This document shows, piece by piece, positions 1 to 6,512 of a stretch of DNA of 22,419 nucleotides. Under the pieces are notes generated by a model. That model had not been told where the DNA came from. It made no database searches and worked only from the letters and a program-made list of their open reading frames with translations. The stretch is from JACJYE01 sp964432875. Lineage in GTDB: Bacteria > Bacteroidota > Bacteroidia > Chitinophagales > Saprospiraceae. Each line of letters starts with the position of its first letter. Position 1 is the first letter of the stretch. The stretch is from the NCBI GenBank assembly GCA_964432875.1, contig CAYSPJ010000086.1:1-22419 (forward strand), in the 5' to 3' direction. Position numbers and translations under genes: made by a program.

Positions 1-160
1 GGCAGTTGGCAGTTGGAGCGGAGCGACATCCCGGACGAGCGCAGCGAGAGCGGGATGGCAGTGGCAGTGGGCAGTGGGCAGTAGGCAGTTTGAATGCGGC
101 AGGGGCTGCCCTTGTGGCCGCCTGGCAGTATGCAGTCACCCGAAGGGCGAGAGCGGGATG
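1..160. repeat. Heptad short tandem repeats (GGCAGTN) with inserted hairpin cassette
   Basis: Two GGCAGTT units (1-14) open the window. After an interruption come GGCAGT, GGCAGTG, GGCAGTG, GGCAGTA and GGCAGTT (57-90), then GGCAGTA and TGCAGTC (124-137). The period is 7 bp except for one 6-bp unit. The interruption (27-57) is bounded by the inverted repeat CATCCCG / CGGGATG and has the core GACGAGCGCAGCGAGAG. A shorter relative ending in GAGAGCGGGATGG lies at 139-160. The array probably continues left of the window. I see no credible gene here; open frames across it are repeat-driven. Confidence 0.75.
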
Positions 161-210
161 GAGTGTAGTGAAGCAGGAAGCCCCCCCGGCTTTAGACGAG
201 AAAATGATAC

Positions 211-789
211 TTACTTTTTGGGTCTCCCCAGCACCGCATCTAACTCCAATCTCCCCAGCAGCTCGTGCTCCAGCGTCTCGCCGCTGCGCAGGGTATGGCG
301 GCGAGCGTAGCCGTGGACCGAGGGCGCCCAATAGCGCTCAAGCTGCTGGTCAGGCAAGTTGACGATCCACAGCTCGGGGATGCCGGCTTCGGCATAGAGT
401 GGCAGCTTGAGGGTGCGGTCTTTTTCCAGGCTGCTGTCAGCTATTTCGATGATCAGCAGGATATCCTCAGGGCCAGGGTGGGATTCGGCGTAGTAGTCGT
501 CCCGCTGGCGCAGGATCGCCAAGTCTGGCTCTGGCTCCGAATGCTCAGCGATGCGCACCGGGTCTTGTACGCTGAGCAGATAAGCTTCGCCGAGCATGGC
601 ACGGAGGAGGTTGGCGAGCCGCTTGACCGTACTGGCATGTTTGGGGCTGATGGGACTCATATCGTAGATTTTCCCCGCGATCAGCTCAACGCGCTGCGCC
701 TCAAACAGCCCCGCCTCGCCCATGCGGTGATAGGCTTCTACAGTGAAGTCGTGAGTAGGAGGCAGCCGGTCAGCGGTGATGGTAGTCAT
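211..789 (-). CDS. Uma2 family putative endonuclease (DUF820)
   Basis: A 192-residue protein of the Uma2/DUF820 family, whose members have a PD-(D/E)XK nuclease-like fold but mostly no proven substrate. The family pattern is visible: an N-terminal segment with YHRMGEAGLF and RVELIAGKIYDMSP (about 20-47), the acidic PEPDLAIL (about 85-92), and the core LLIIEIADSS with a downstream lysine in KDRTLKLPLYAEAG (about 111-134), then the strand IPELWIVNL. These supply the expected D, E and K. Length fits the family (about 180-200). The start MTTIT is the first ATG and is preceded by a plausible Bacteroidota promoter about 58 bp upstream. It stands alone, with repeats on both sides, and is divergent from the beta-lactamase-like gene. 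Role unknown; Uma2 genes are often multicopy in genomes rich in repeats. Confidence 0.88.
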   Translation of the reverse strand: MTTITADRLPPTHDFTVEAYHRMGEAGLFEAQRVELIAGKIYDMSPISPKHASTVKRLANLLRAMLGEAYLLSVQDPVRIAEHSEPEPDLAILRQRDDYYAESHPGPEDILLIIEIADSSLEKDRTLKLPLYAEAGIPELWIVNLPDQQLERYWAPSVHGYARRHTLRSGETLEHELLGRLELDAVLGRPKK

Positions 790-846
790 ACGTGAAGCCC
801 ATTTAGCGGGTGGTCAATAATTGCTCGAGCATTTATCTCGCAGCTA

Positions 847-878
847 CAAAGCTAAGCCAAATCTGGCATTTTTTCAAG
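847..878 (-). promoter_or_regulatory. Candidate promoter of the Uma2 gene
   Basis: Read on the minus strand, TTG (in CTTG, 875-878), 20 bp, then TAGCTTTG (847-854). This fits the Bacteroidota primary-sigma consensus TTTG / TAnnTTTG with its usual 17-23 bp spacer. Transcription would begin roughly 50 bp before the ATG of the Uma2 gene. Pattern match only. Confidence 0.4.
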
Positions 879-897
879 CCACGTCAAACATTTGGCG

Positions 898-905
898 TAA
901 CTTTG
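898..905 (+). promoter_or_regulatory. Candidate -7 box just before palindrome copy 1
   Basis: TAACTTTG on the plus strand is an exact match to the Bacteroidota -7 box TAnnTTTG. I find no good -33 element upstream. It ends 12 nt before the 164-bp palindromic repeat, exactly as the TATATTTG box does before copy 2 of that repeat, which is why it is listed. Confidence 0.3.
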
Positions 906-917
906 TAAAAGAGATTA

Positions 918-1081
918 AGAGCTTGTTCAGGTTTTGTTTTTGATGCCCAAATGAGTCAATTTTTTGCTTAGGCGAGACGCCGAAAGGGGAACGTAGCAGC
1001 GCTACGAAGCCCGTTTCGGCAACGAAGCATAAGCGAAAAAGTGGCCATTTGGGCGCGAAGGATAAAACCTGAACAAGCTCT
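918..1081 (+). mobile_element. 164-bp palindromic repeat, copy 1 (MITE-like)
   Basis: The element begins and ends with a perfect 18-bp inverted repeat (AGAGCTTGTTCAGGTTTT at 918-935, its complement at 1064-1081). Further paired arms lie inside: GCCCAAATG (945-953) with CATTTGGGC (1046-1054), GCTTA (966-970) with TAAGC (1030-1034), GCCGAAA (979-985) with TTTCGGC (1014-1020), and CGTAGC (992-997) with GCTACG (1001-1006) around an AGC loop. The whole element can therefore fold into one interrupted hairpin. It is flanked by TAA (916-918 and 1081-1083), which could be a duplicated target. The copy at 10072-10235 is identical in all 164 positions. It encodes no protein and sits between two divergent genes. 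A non-autonomous transposon derivative is the likeliest reading. Confidence 0.85.
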
Positions 1082-1176
1082 AAAATACAACTTCATGAAA
1101 AACCTTTTCGCCAGCCACCGATACCCAGCAGCCCGCCTCCGCATCATTTTCGTGCCAGTTAATGAAAAACAAGTGG

Positions 1177-1184
1177 TATTTTTG
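1177..1184 (+). promoter_or_regulatory. Candidate -7 box before the beta-lactamase-like gene
   Basis: TATTTTTG matches TAnnTTTG and lies 21 bp before the upstream ATG of the serine hydrolase gene. No convincing -33 element is visible. If used, transcription would start between the palindromic repeat and the gene. This supports the upstream ATG at 1206, but only weakly. Confidence 0.25.
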
Positions 1185-1205
1185 AGTACGTAAAACCTGG
1201 GATTC

Positions 1206-2480
1206 ATGCGCCTAGTATATGTTGCTCTATTTTTACCGATTTTTACACTGGGGGATGCTCCTCCGGCACCTGCCCTTGCGGTTCACTCCCCTCTGGAGGT
1301 AAGCCATTATGCCTGGGTGTTAGGCTGCCGGGCAAAAGCGGCTTCGGATGTGTGTGTGCCTGCAAGGGACCTGATGGCGGCGGCCGGCTGGCCGAGTTCG
1401 CCATGTAGATTAGATCTTTTGCGATGCCTCCCCATCGCAACGAGCCTATTGACCAAATCAACTAATCTGATGGATGCACTTTTTACTGCTTATACCGGAG
1501 ATAACCCTGGGGCAGCCCTGGCCATCATCCAGGATGGCGAGCTGCGCTACCAGAAGGGCTATGGGCTGGCCGATTTAGAGGCCAATAGCCCGGTGACTGC
1601 CCGCACCAACTTCCGGCTGGCTTCGATTAGTAAGCAGTTCACGGCTTCGGCCATCCTCTTGCTGGAGCAAGCAGGCAAGCTCGACTTGGATTGGCCCTTA
1701 AGCGTGGCCTTCGAGGGCTTCCCCGCATACGGCCAAAATATCCGGATCCATCACCTGCTCAACCACACTTCGGGCATACCGGACTACGAGCCGATGGTAC
1801 CTGCCGCAACCAAGCCCCACGAGCTGCGCGATGCCGAAGTGCTGGAGATCATCCTGAAAACAGATTCCGTGTATTTCCCGGCAGGAACCCAATTCCGGTA
1901 CAGCAATACGGCTTACGCCCTCCTGGCGCTAATGGTCGAAAAGTATTCTGGACAAACGTACCCGGCTTTTTTGCAGGAGCACATCTTCGAGCCGCTTGGC
2001 ATGACGGCGACCGTCGCCTACGTGCAAGGGCAGCACGAAGCGCCGGAGCGGGCCTTCGGCTACGGGAAACACCAGGGAGGCTGGGTGCAAAAAGACCAAA
2101 GCAGCACCTCAGCAGTACTGGGCGATGGTGGCATCTATTCCAACCTCCTTGACCTCTTGCGTTGGGACCAAGCTTTGCACACCGGCAAAATCCTGCCCCT
2201 GCCGGTCATCGAAAAAACCTTTGCCCCGGGCGTGCTCCTCCATGGTGATACCATCCCCTACGGCTATGGCTGGCACCTGAAAACCAGCCCGGCAGGCGAG
2301 CGAGTGGTGTACCATACCGGCAGCACCACTTCGTTCCGGAATGTCTTTTACCGCATCCCTTCCCGCAGGCTCAGCATCATCATCCTGACCAACCGCAATA
2401 CGCCCCGGGAAATGGATATGGTGGGGATGGCGGAGAAAGTGATGAAGGTTTGGGAGAGTAAGCGCGTCAGGCACCCATGA
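1206..2480 (+). CDS. Serine hydrolase, class C beta-lactamase-like (PF00144)
   Basis: Probable secreted serine hydrolase of the beta-lactamase/penicillin-binding-protein-like superfamily; members include esterases, D-aminopeptidases and peptidases, so the substrate is open. All three active-site motifs are present: SISK (S140-K143, nucleophile and base), YSN (Y232-N234) and HTG (H370-G372, the KTG position). The catalytic domain begins near residue 89 (MDALFTAYTGDNPGAALA). The first 88 residues are unusual: a hydrophobic start that could be a signal peptide, followed by a poorly conserved stretch with four cysteines. Residues 71-88 (LLRCLPIATSLLTKSTNL) look like the end of a second signal peptide. 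Alternative start: ATG at 1470, giving a cytoplasmic-looking 336-residue protein. It is a single-gene unit, convergent with the DUF2721 gene. The family is secure; the start is not. Confidence 0.85.
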   Translation: MRLVYVALFLPIFTLGDAPPAPALAVHSPLEVSHYAWVLGCRAKAASDVCVPARDLMAAAGWPSSPCRLDLLRCLPIATSLLTKSTNLMDALFTAYTGDNPGAALAIIQDGELRYQKGYGLADLEANSPVTARTNFRLASISKQFTASAILLLEQAGKLDLDWPLSVAFEGFPAYGQNIRIHHLLNHTSGIPDYEPMVPAATKPHELRDAEVLEIILKTDSVYFPAGTQFRYSNTAYALLALMVEKYSGQTYPAFLQEHIFEPLGMTATVAYVQGQHEAPERAFGYGKHQGGWVQKDQSSTSAVLGDGGIYSNLLDLLRWDQALHTGKILPLPVIEKTFAPGVLLHGDTIPYGYGWHLKTSPAGERVVYHTGSTTSFRNVFYRIPSRRLSIIILTNRNTPREMDMVGMAEKVMKVWESKRVRHP

Positions 2481-2618
2481 GTTACTCCGCTTCAGTGGCT
2501 GATGGGCGAGGTATCAAACGCTTTCTAACCAAAAATGTATCCCGGGAACTCGATTCCAATTTCACAAAAAAACACCCTCGTCCTCGTTATCCTATCGACC
2601 GAAAATAGCTGCACGGAG

Positions 2619-3041
2619 TCACTCACGAGAACGCTCGCTCAATTCCTTCTCCTTGGCTTCCAAGTCATTCAAGACCACGCGGAGCGCATCGGCAGAGACG
2701 AAGATTTCCCACAGGCACAGCAGCAGAGAAGCCATCATCAGCAAGAGGCTTAGGCCGAAGACGATCTTGGCGAAGCCTTGCCAGCCTTCATATATCAGGA
2801 ACATCGTCAAAGTGCAGCCGAGCATACTGACGATAGCCGCCAATTGAGTCCAGCGGATCAGATATACCCGCCGGCGCAAGTTTTTGATCTGCGACAGCAA
2901 ACCGCGCTCTTGGGTGGCTTCAAAATCGGCCGATAGCTTGCGGATCAGGGCTGAAAGGGCCAGAAAGCGGTTGGTGTAAGACAACATGAGCAGCGAAATG
3001 GCCGGGAATAATAGCGCGGGCGTCTGTATTGATAGTTCCAT
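2619..3041 (-). CDS. DUF2721 family membrane protein
   Basis: A 140-residue inner-membrane protein of unknown function. The signature of DUF2721 is clear at the N-terminus: IQTPALLFPAISLLMLSYTN followed by RFLALSALIRKL. Three hydrophobic segments are predicted by eye: about 8-25, 65-87 and 90-113. Between the first and second is a charged, probably cytoplasmic helix (RKLSADFEATQERGLLSQIKN), and the tail after residue 115 (LNDLEAKEKELSERSRE) is a likely short coiled coil. Length is close to the family norm. It is convergent with the serine hydrolase gene, and heptad repeats lie upstream of its start. The 138 bp between it and the hydrolase gene show no strong terminator. Confidence 0.85.
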   Translation of the reverse strand: MELSIQTPALLFPAISLLMLSYTNRFLALSALIRKLSADFEATQERGLLSQIKNLRRRVYLIRWTQLAAIVSMLGCTLTMFLIYEGWQGFAKIVFGLSLLLMMASLLLCLWEIFVSADALRVVLNDLEAKEKELSERSRE

Positions 3042-3082
3042 GTGCGAAAATTAGAAAGCTAGGCATGTATAAAGGATGTAAA

Positions 3083-3203
3083 AAGTCACGAGTCACGAGT
3101 TTCGAGCCGCGAGTTCGTCCCCCCGGGGTACTTCGGCACCTGTTAAGCGTAGCCGAGGGGCGAGTTTCGAGCCGCGAGTTTCGAGCCGCGAGTTTCGAGT
3201 TCG
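3083..3203. repeat. Heptad short tandem repeats (GAGNNNC type)
   Basis: Two blocks share a 7-bp frame. The first (3083-3117) reads AAGTCAC, GAGTCAC, GAGTTTC, GAGCCGC, GAGTTCG. The second (3155-3203) reads GAGGGGC, then GAGTTTC and GAGCCGC alternating, ending GAGTTCG. The 37-bp interruption between them contains CCCCGGGG and the pair TTCGGC / GCCGAG, so it may fold. It lies between the start of the DUF2721 gene and the stop of deoD and is not coding. Confidence 0.75.
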
Positions 3204-3215
3204 CCGCTCTCCCTC

Positions 3216-3917
3216 TCAAGCAATCTCCAGCGCGATGCGCATCATATCGTTGAAAGAGCGTTCGCGCTCCTGCTGGCTGGACAGGGCGCCGGTGAGGATG
3301 TTGTCGCTCACGGTCAAGATAGATAAAGCCTGCGCATTCAGCCGCTTGGCGAGGGTGAAGAGGATCTGCGATTCCATCTCCACACCCAGGATGCCGTGGC
3401 GCTGCCAGACATCCCAGCGGTGTGACTCAGTATCGTAAAAGGTATTGGTGCTGAAGATCGGCCCCTGCACCGTTTTGATGCCCAGCCGCTCGGCGGCCTG
3501 CACGGCAGCGTAAAGCAAATCGAAATCGGCGGTAGCGGCGTAGTGCATGCCCCGGAAGTGGTGCGAATTGGCATCGCTATCGCCAGAAGCGCTCATGGCG
3601 ATGATGACCTGCCCCAGATCAAGATCGGGCTGGATGGCCCCGCAAGTACCCACCCGGATTATTTTTTTCACCTGATAAGTGCTGATCAGCTCGTTGACGT
3701 AGATGCCAGCGCTGCCCATGCCCATGCCCGAGCCTTGGATTGATATCCGCTTGCCCTGGTAGTAGCCGGTGAAGCCGAACATGCCGCGCACCCGGTTGTA
3801 ACAAAACGCGTCGGTGAGCATGGTTTCGGCCACGTGTTTGGCGCGCAGCGGGTCGCCGGGCAGCAAGACCGTTTCGGCGATTTCACCAATTTTTGCTTCC
3901 AGATGTATGCTTGCCAT
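3216..3917 (-). CDS. deoD: Purine nucleoside phosphorylase, DeoD type
   Basis: Hexameric-type purine nucleoside phosphorylase: cleaves purine (deoxy)ribonucleosides with phosphate to free base plus (deoxy)ribose-1-phosphate in the cytoplasm. Diagnostic motifs are GDPLRAK (21-27, phosphate-binding R24), NRVRG (R43), GSGMGMGSAGIYVNEL (62-77, the family signature), RVGTCG (88-93), VEMES (179-183, ribose contact) and TVSDN (202-206, with D205 corresponding to the E. coli catalytic Asp204). R218 in QERERSFNDM matches E. coli Arg217. Length 233 is normal. It lies 39 bp downstream of deoB on the same strand, so the two are very probably cotranscribed. DeoB converts its sugar product to the 5-phosphate. 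The downstream side runs straight into heptad repeats, with no clear terminator. Confidence 0.96.
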   Translation of the reverse strand: MASIHLEAKIGEIAETVLLPGDPLRAKHVAETMLTDAFCYNRVRGMFGFTGYYQGKRISIQGSGMGMGSAGIYVNELISTYQVKKIIRVGTCGAIQPDLDLGQVIIAMSASGDSDANSHHFRGMHYAATADFDLLYAAVQAAERLGIKTVQGPIFSTNTFYDTESHRWDVWQRHGILGVEMESQILFTLAKRLNAQALSILTVSDNILTGALSSQQERERSFNDMMRIALEIA

Positions 3918-3956
3918 GGTTGGTTATTGATTTATCGATGTAGTTTGGTAGCCGCC

Positions 3957-5126
3957 TCAAAGGACGGCTATTTCTCGGAAATAACTCTCTCCTGGCCCGG
4001 CATAATCCACTTCCAGGGCCTCGGCGATGGTGGCCGCCATATCGGCAAACGAGCGCCGGGTGCCGATTGGCTGTCCGGCCCTGATCCGTTTGCCATAGTT
4101 GAGGATGGGCACATACTCCCGGGTGTGGTCGGTGCCATGGTGGGTGGGATCGTTGCCATGGTCGGCAGTGAGGATCAGCAGGTCCTCCGGAGCCAAGCGG
4201 TCCAGTAAGCGCGGCAGAAAGCGGTCGAAAGCCATCAAGGCTTCAGCATAGCCCGCCACATCACGGCGGTGGCCATAGAGCATGTCGAAATCGACCAGGT
4301 TGGTGAAGATGAGGCCGGTGCTCACTTGCTCCAGCGCTGCCAGGGTAGCTTCCATGCCTGCGGCATTGTCTTCAGTCTTCACATAGCGGCTGATACCCTG
4401 TCCGGCGAAGATGTCCACGATCTTGCCGATGGCATAGACCTCTTGTCGGCTTTGGACGATGGCGTCCAGCACCGTTGGGGGCGGCAGGAGGGAAAAATCT
4501 TTGCGGCGGGCGGTGCGGCGGTACTGCCCGGAGCTGCCCTCAAAAGGGCGGCAGATAACGCGCCCCACGGCATACTCGCCCAGAAGCATCTCACGCGCGA
4601 TCTGACCTATCTCGTACTGCCGCTCGATGGGGTAGATCGCCTCGTGCATGGCGATTTGAAAGACGCTATCGGCCGATGTATAGACGATGGGGCGGCGGGA
4701 GGCCAGGTGCTCGTCGCCCAGCTCCGCGATGATGGCCGTGCCCGATGCCGCCACATTGCCGAGGGTGCCGCTGCCGATGGCCTGCTCGAAGCGTTGGATG
4801 AACTCGCGGGGGAAGCCCTGCTCAAACACCGGGAAGGGCTGTTCGAGCACCAGTCCGGCGATTTCCCAATGCCCCGTGGTGGTATCTTTGCCCGCGGAGC
4901 GCTCCTGAGCTTTACCATAAGCTGCGGCGGGCGCAGGCACGGCGGGCAGGAGGTTGTCGGGGTCGATATTGCCCAGGCCCAGGGCCGTCAGGTGGGGCAA
5001 GTGCAGCTCCGGGTAATGCTGGGCGATATGCCCCAGCGTGTTGCTGCCTGCATCGCCATACTGCCCGGCATCGGGCAAAGCGCCGATGCCGACGCTGTCT
5101 AGTACGATTAAAATGACTCGCTTCAT
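3957..5126 (-). CDS. deoB: Phosphopentomutase
   Basis: Phosphopentomutase, which interconverts (deoxy)ribose-1-phosphate and the 5-phosphate in nucleoside catabolism. It is a binuclear-metal enzyme of the alkaline phosphatase superfamily. Visible motifs: MKRVILIVLDSVGIGALPDA at the N-terminus (metal ligand D10), GKDTTTGHWE (79-88, where T84 aligns with the phosphorylated Thr of the Bacillus enzyme), NLVDFDMLYGHRRD (276-289), TADHGNDP (320-327) and HTREYVP (334-340). Length 389 fits the family. The frame stays open for 156 codons upstream, but homology begins exactly at the ATG of MKRV, and the upstream part overlaps the promoter region and the divergent gene, so 5126 is the start. First gene of a deoB-deoD unit. 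Confidence 0.96.
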   Translation of the reverse strand: MKRVILIVLDSVGIGALPDAGQYGDAGSNTLGHIAQHYPELHLPHLTALGLGNIDPDNLLPAVPAPAAAYGKAQERSAGKDTTTGHWEIAGLVLEQPFPVFEQGFPREFIQRFEQAIGSGTLGNVAASGTAIIAELGDEHLASRRPIVYTSADSVFQIAMHEAIYPIERQYEIGQIAREMLLGEYAVGRVICRPFEGSSGQYRRTARRKDFSLLPPPTVLDAIVQSRQEVYAIGKIVDIFAGQGISRYVKTEDNAAGMEATLAALEQVSTGLIFTNLVDFDMLYGHRRDVAGYAEALMAFDRFLPRLLDRLAPEDLLILTADHGNDPTHHGTDHTREYVPILNYGKRIRAGQPIGTRRSFADMAATIAEALEVDYAGPGESYFREIAVL

Positions 5127-5169
5127 TGGCAGGGGCAGGCTGCTGGGCCTCCGGTTTGGTTCACAGGGC

Positions 5170-5200
5170 AAGTTTAAGCATTCTCCGGGTATGGGCAAAG
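5170..5200 (-). promoter_or_regulatory. Candidate promoter of deoB-deoD
   Basis: On the minus strand TTTG (5197-5200), 19 bp, then TAAACTTG (5170-5177), one mismatch from the Bacteroidota consensus TTTG-N19-TAnnTTTG. The start of transcription would fall some 35-40 nt before the deoB ATG. To its right, in the 258-bp region shared with the divergent oxidoreductase gene, TTCACCA (5254-5260) and TGGTGAA (5276-5282) form an inverted repeat that could be an operator. Confidence 0.4.
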
Positions 5201-5384
5201 CCCAGGCTCGAAGAAGGCGGCATTGCTTGGCAAAAAAACTAAAAAAGGCGCTTTTCACCAGCCTGCTCTCCAAGTTGGTGAAGCGGCACGATTGATTCCT
5301 CCCGGCTTTTGCCCCCTTGGCCGATTTTGGGGATATACTATGCCGCAGACGGGCTACTTTTCCGAAAAAAAACACCCATACACC

Positions 5385-6338
5385 ATGCAAGCAGCAGTTT
5401 TTACCCAATACGGCCCTCCCGAGGTACTCCAAATCAAGACGGTCACCAAACCTGAGCCCCAAGCCCATGATATCCTGATTAAAATCCACGCCGTTGCCGT
5501 CAATTCTGCCGATAGCCGTTTGCGGCGGGCCGATCCCTTTGCCGTGCGGCTTTTCTTCGGCTTGTTCCGCCCCAAAAAGAACATCCTCGGGCACGTCTTC
5601 TCCGGCGAGGTCGTCGCTACCGGGGCATCAGCGAGCCGCTTCAAGCCCGGCGATACCGTTTTCGGCACCACCAGTATGAAACTGGGGGCATTTGCCGAAT
5701 ACCTCTGCCTGCCTGATAAGGCGCTGCTGGCGCTCAAGCCCGAAAACCTTAGCCATGCCGAAGCTGCCGCCCTGCCCTTCGGCGGGCTCACCGCCTGGCA
5801 TTTCCTGCAAAGAGCCGCCATCCAGCCAGGGCAAAAAGTGCTGATTTATGGGGCTTCCGGCGCGGTGGGCACTGCAGCGGTACAGCTCGCCAAGCAGCTC
5901 GGCGCGGAAGTGACCGGCGTGTGCAGCGCTTCCAATATGGACTTGGTGCGCTCCCTTGGGGCCGAGCACGTCATTGACTACGCCCAAACCGATTTTTCCG
6001 CAGCCGGCCCAGCCTATGATGTGGTTTTTGAAACCGTAAACAAAGCGCCGGTTGCGGCCTGCTTGGCCGCGCTCAAGCCTAAAGGCGTGCTGGTGCTGGG
6101 GGCTGCCATGTTGAAAGAGTCGCTCCAAGGGGCTTGGGCCGCCATGACCACGGACAAAAAAGTGCTGTTTGGCGTTACGGCCGAAATGCCCGAAGACCTG
6201 CTCTACCTGAAGCGAATGGCTGAGTCAGGCGTGCTGAAAGCCGTCATTGACCGCACTTATCCTTTTGCACAGATCGTCGCTGCGCACCGTCATGTGGATG
6301 GGGGGCATAAGAAGGGGAATGTGGTGGTTTTGGTGTGA
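5385..6338 (+). CDS. NAD(P)-dependent MDR oxidoreductase, quinone-reductase-like
   Basis: Zinc-free medium-chain dehydrogenase/reductase of the quinone oxidoreductase group, 317 residues. The N-terminal GroES-like domain (1-125) carries the family pattern VNSADSRLRRADP (39-51), GHVFSGEVVATG (69-80) and FKPGDTVFG (86-94). The Rossmann half carries GASGAVGTAAVQLAK (156-170, NADPH-binding AxxGxxG type). The zinc-ligand cysteines of alcohol dehydrogenases are absent. Probable reaction: NADPH-dependent reduction of quinones or enones; the actual substrate cannot be told. The start at ATG 5385 gives the canonical MQAAVFTQYGPPEVL. The frame is open earlier, but that part overlaps the deoB promoter region and is not conserved. 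Monocistronic, divergent from deoBD, followed by heptad repeats. Confidence 0.92.
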   Translation: MQAAVFTQYGPPEVLQIKTVTKPEPQAHDILIKIHAVAVNSADSRLRRADPFAVRLFFGLFRPKKNILGHVFSGEVVATGASASRFKPGDTVFGTTSMKLGAFAEYLCLPDKALLALKPENLSHAEAAALPFGGLTAWHFLQRAAIQPGQKVLIYGASGAVGTAAVQLAKQLGAEVTGVCSASNMDLVRSLGAEHVIDYAQTDFSAAGPAYDVVFETVNKAPVAACLAALKPKGVLVLGAAMLKESLQGAWAAMTTDKKVLFGVTAEMPEDLLYLKRMAESGVLKAVIDRTYPFAQIVAAHRHVDGGHKKGNVVVLV

Positions 6339-6352
6339 TAGGGGGGGAGGGG

Positions 6353-6478
6353 AAGTAAAAAGTAAAAAGTAAAAAGTAAAAAGGTTAAAGGTTAAAGGAA
6401 AAAGGAAAACGCTGGCGTCCCGGACGAGCGAAGCGAGAGCGGGATAGAATCCCGTCTGAACGGAGTGAAGCGGGAAGG
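6353..6478. repeat. Heptad short tandem repeats (AAGNNNA) plus two hairpin cassettes
   Basis: Eight perfect-register heptads occupy 6353-6408: AAGTAAA four times, AAGGTTA twice, AAGGAAA twice. They are followed by a cassette bounded by TCCCG (6418-6422) and CGGGA (6440-6444) with the core GACGAGCGAAGCGAGAG. This is the same cassette as at 27-57, differing at one core base. A diverged second cassette follows between TCCCG (6450-6454) and CGGGA (6471-6475). The region separates the convergent oxidoreductase and ankyrin genes. Confidence 0.8.
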
Positions 6479-6512
6479 AAAGGGTCATAGCGACACGCCC
6501 TACCTAGGTTTC

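Noticed and set aside
1095..1193. Plus-strand 32-codon frame starting MKNLFASHRYPAA
   Set aside because: Too short, no recognisable features, and no sign of conservation can be judged from one sequence.
968..1207. Minus-strand open frame across palindrome copy 1
   Set aside because: Its frame is created by the palindrome; the same bases occur in copy 2, where no matching protein context exists.
3083..3203. Possible CRISPR array
   Set aside because: Units are 7 bp with no spacers of constant length, and there are no cas genes nearby.
5127..5594. 156-residue N-terminal extension of DeoB
   Set aside because: It is antisense to the oxidoreductase gene and the shared promoter region. The canonical phosphopentomutase N-terminus begins at 5126.
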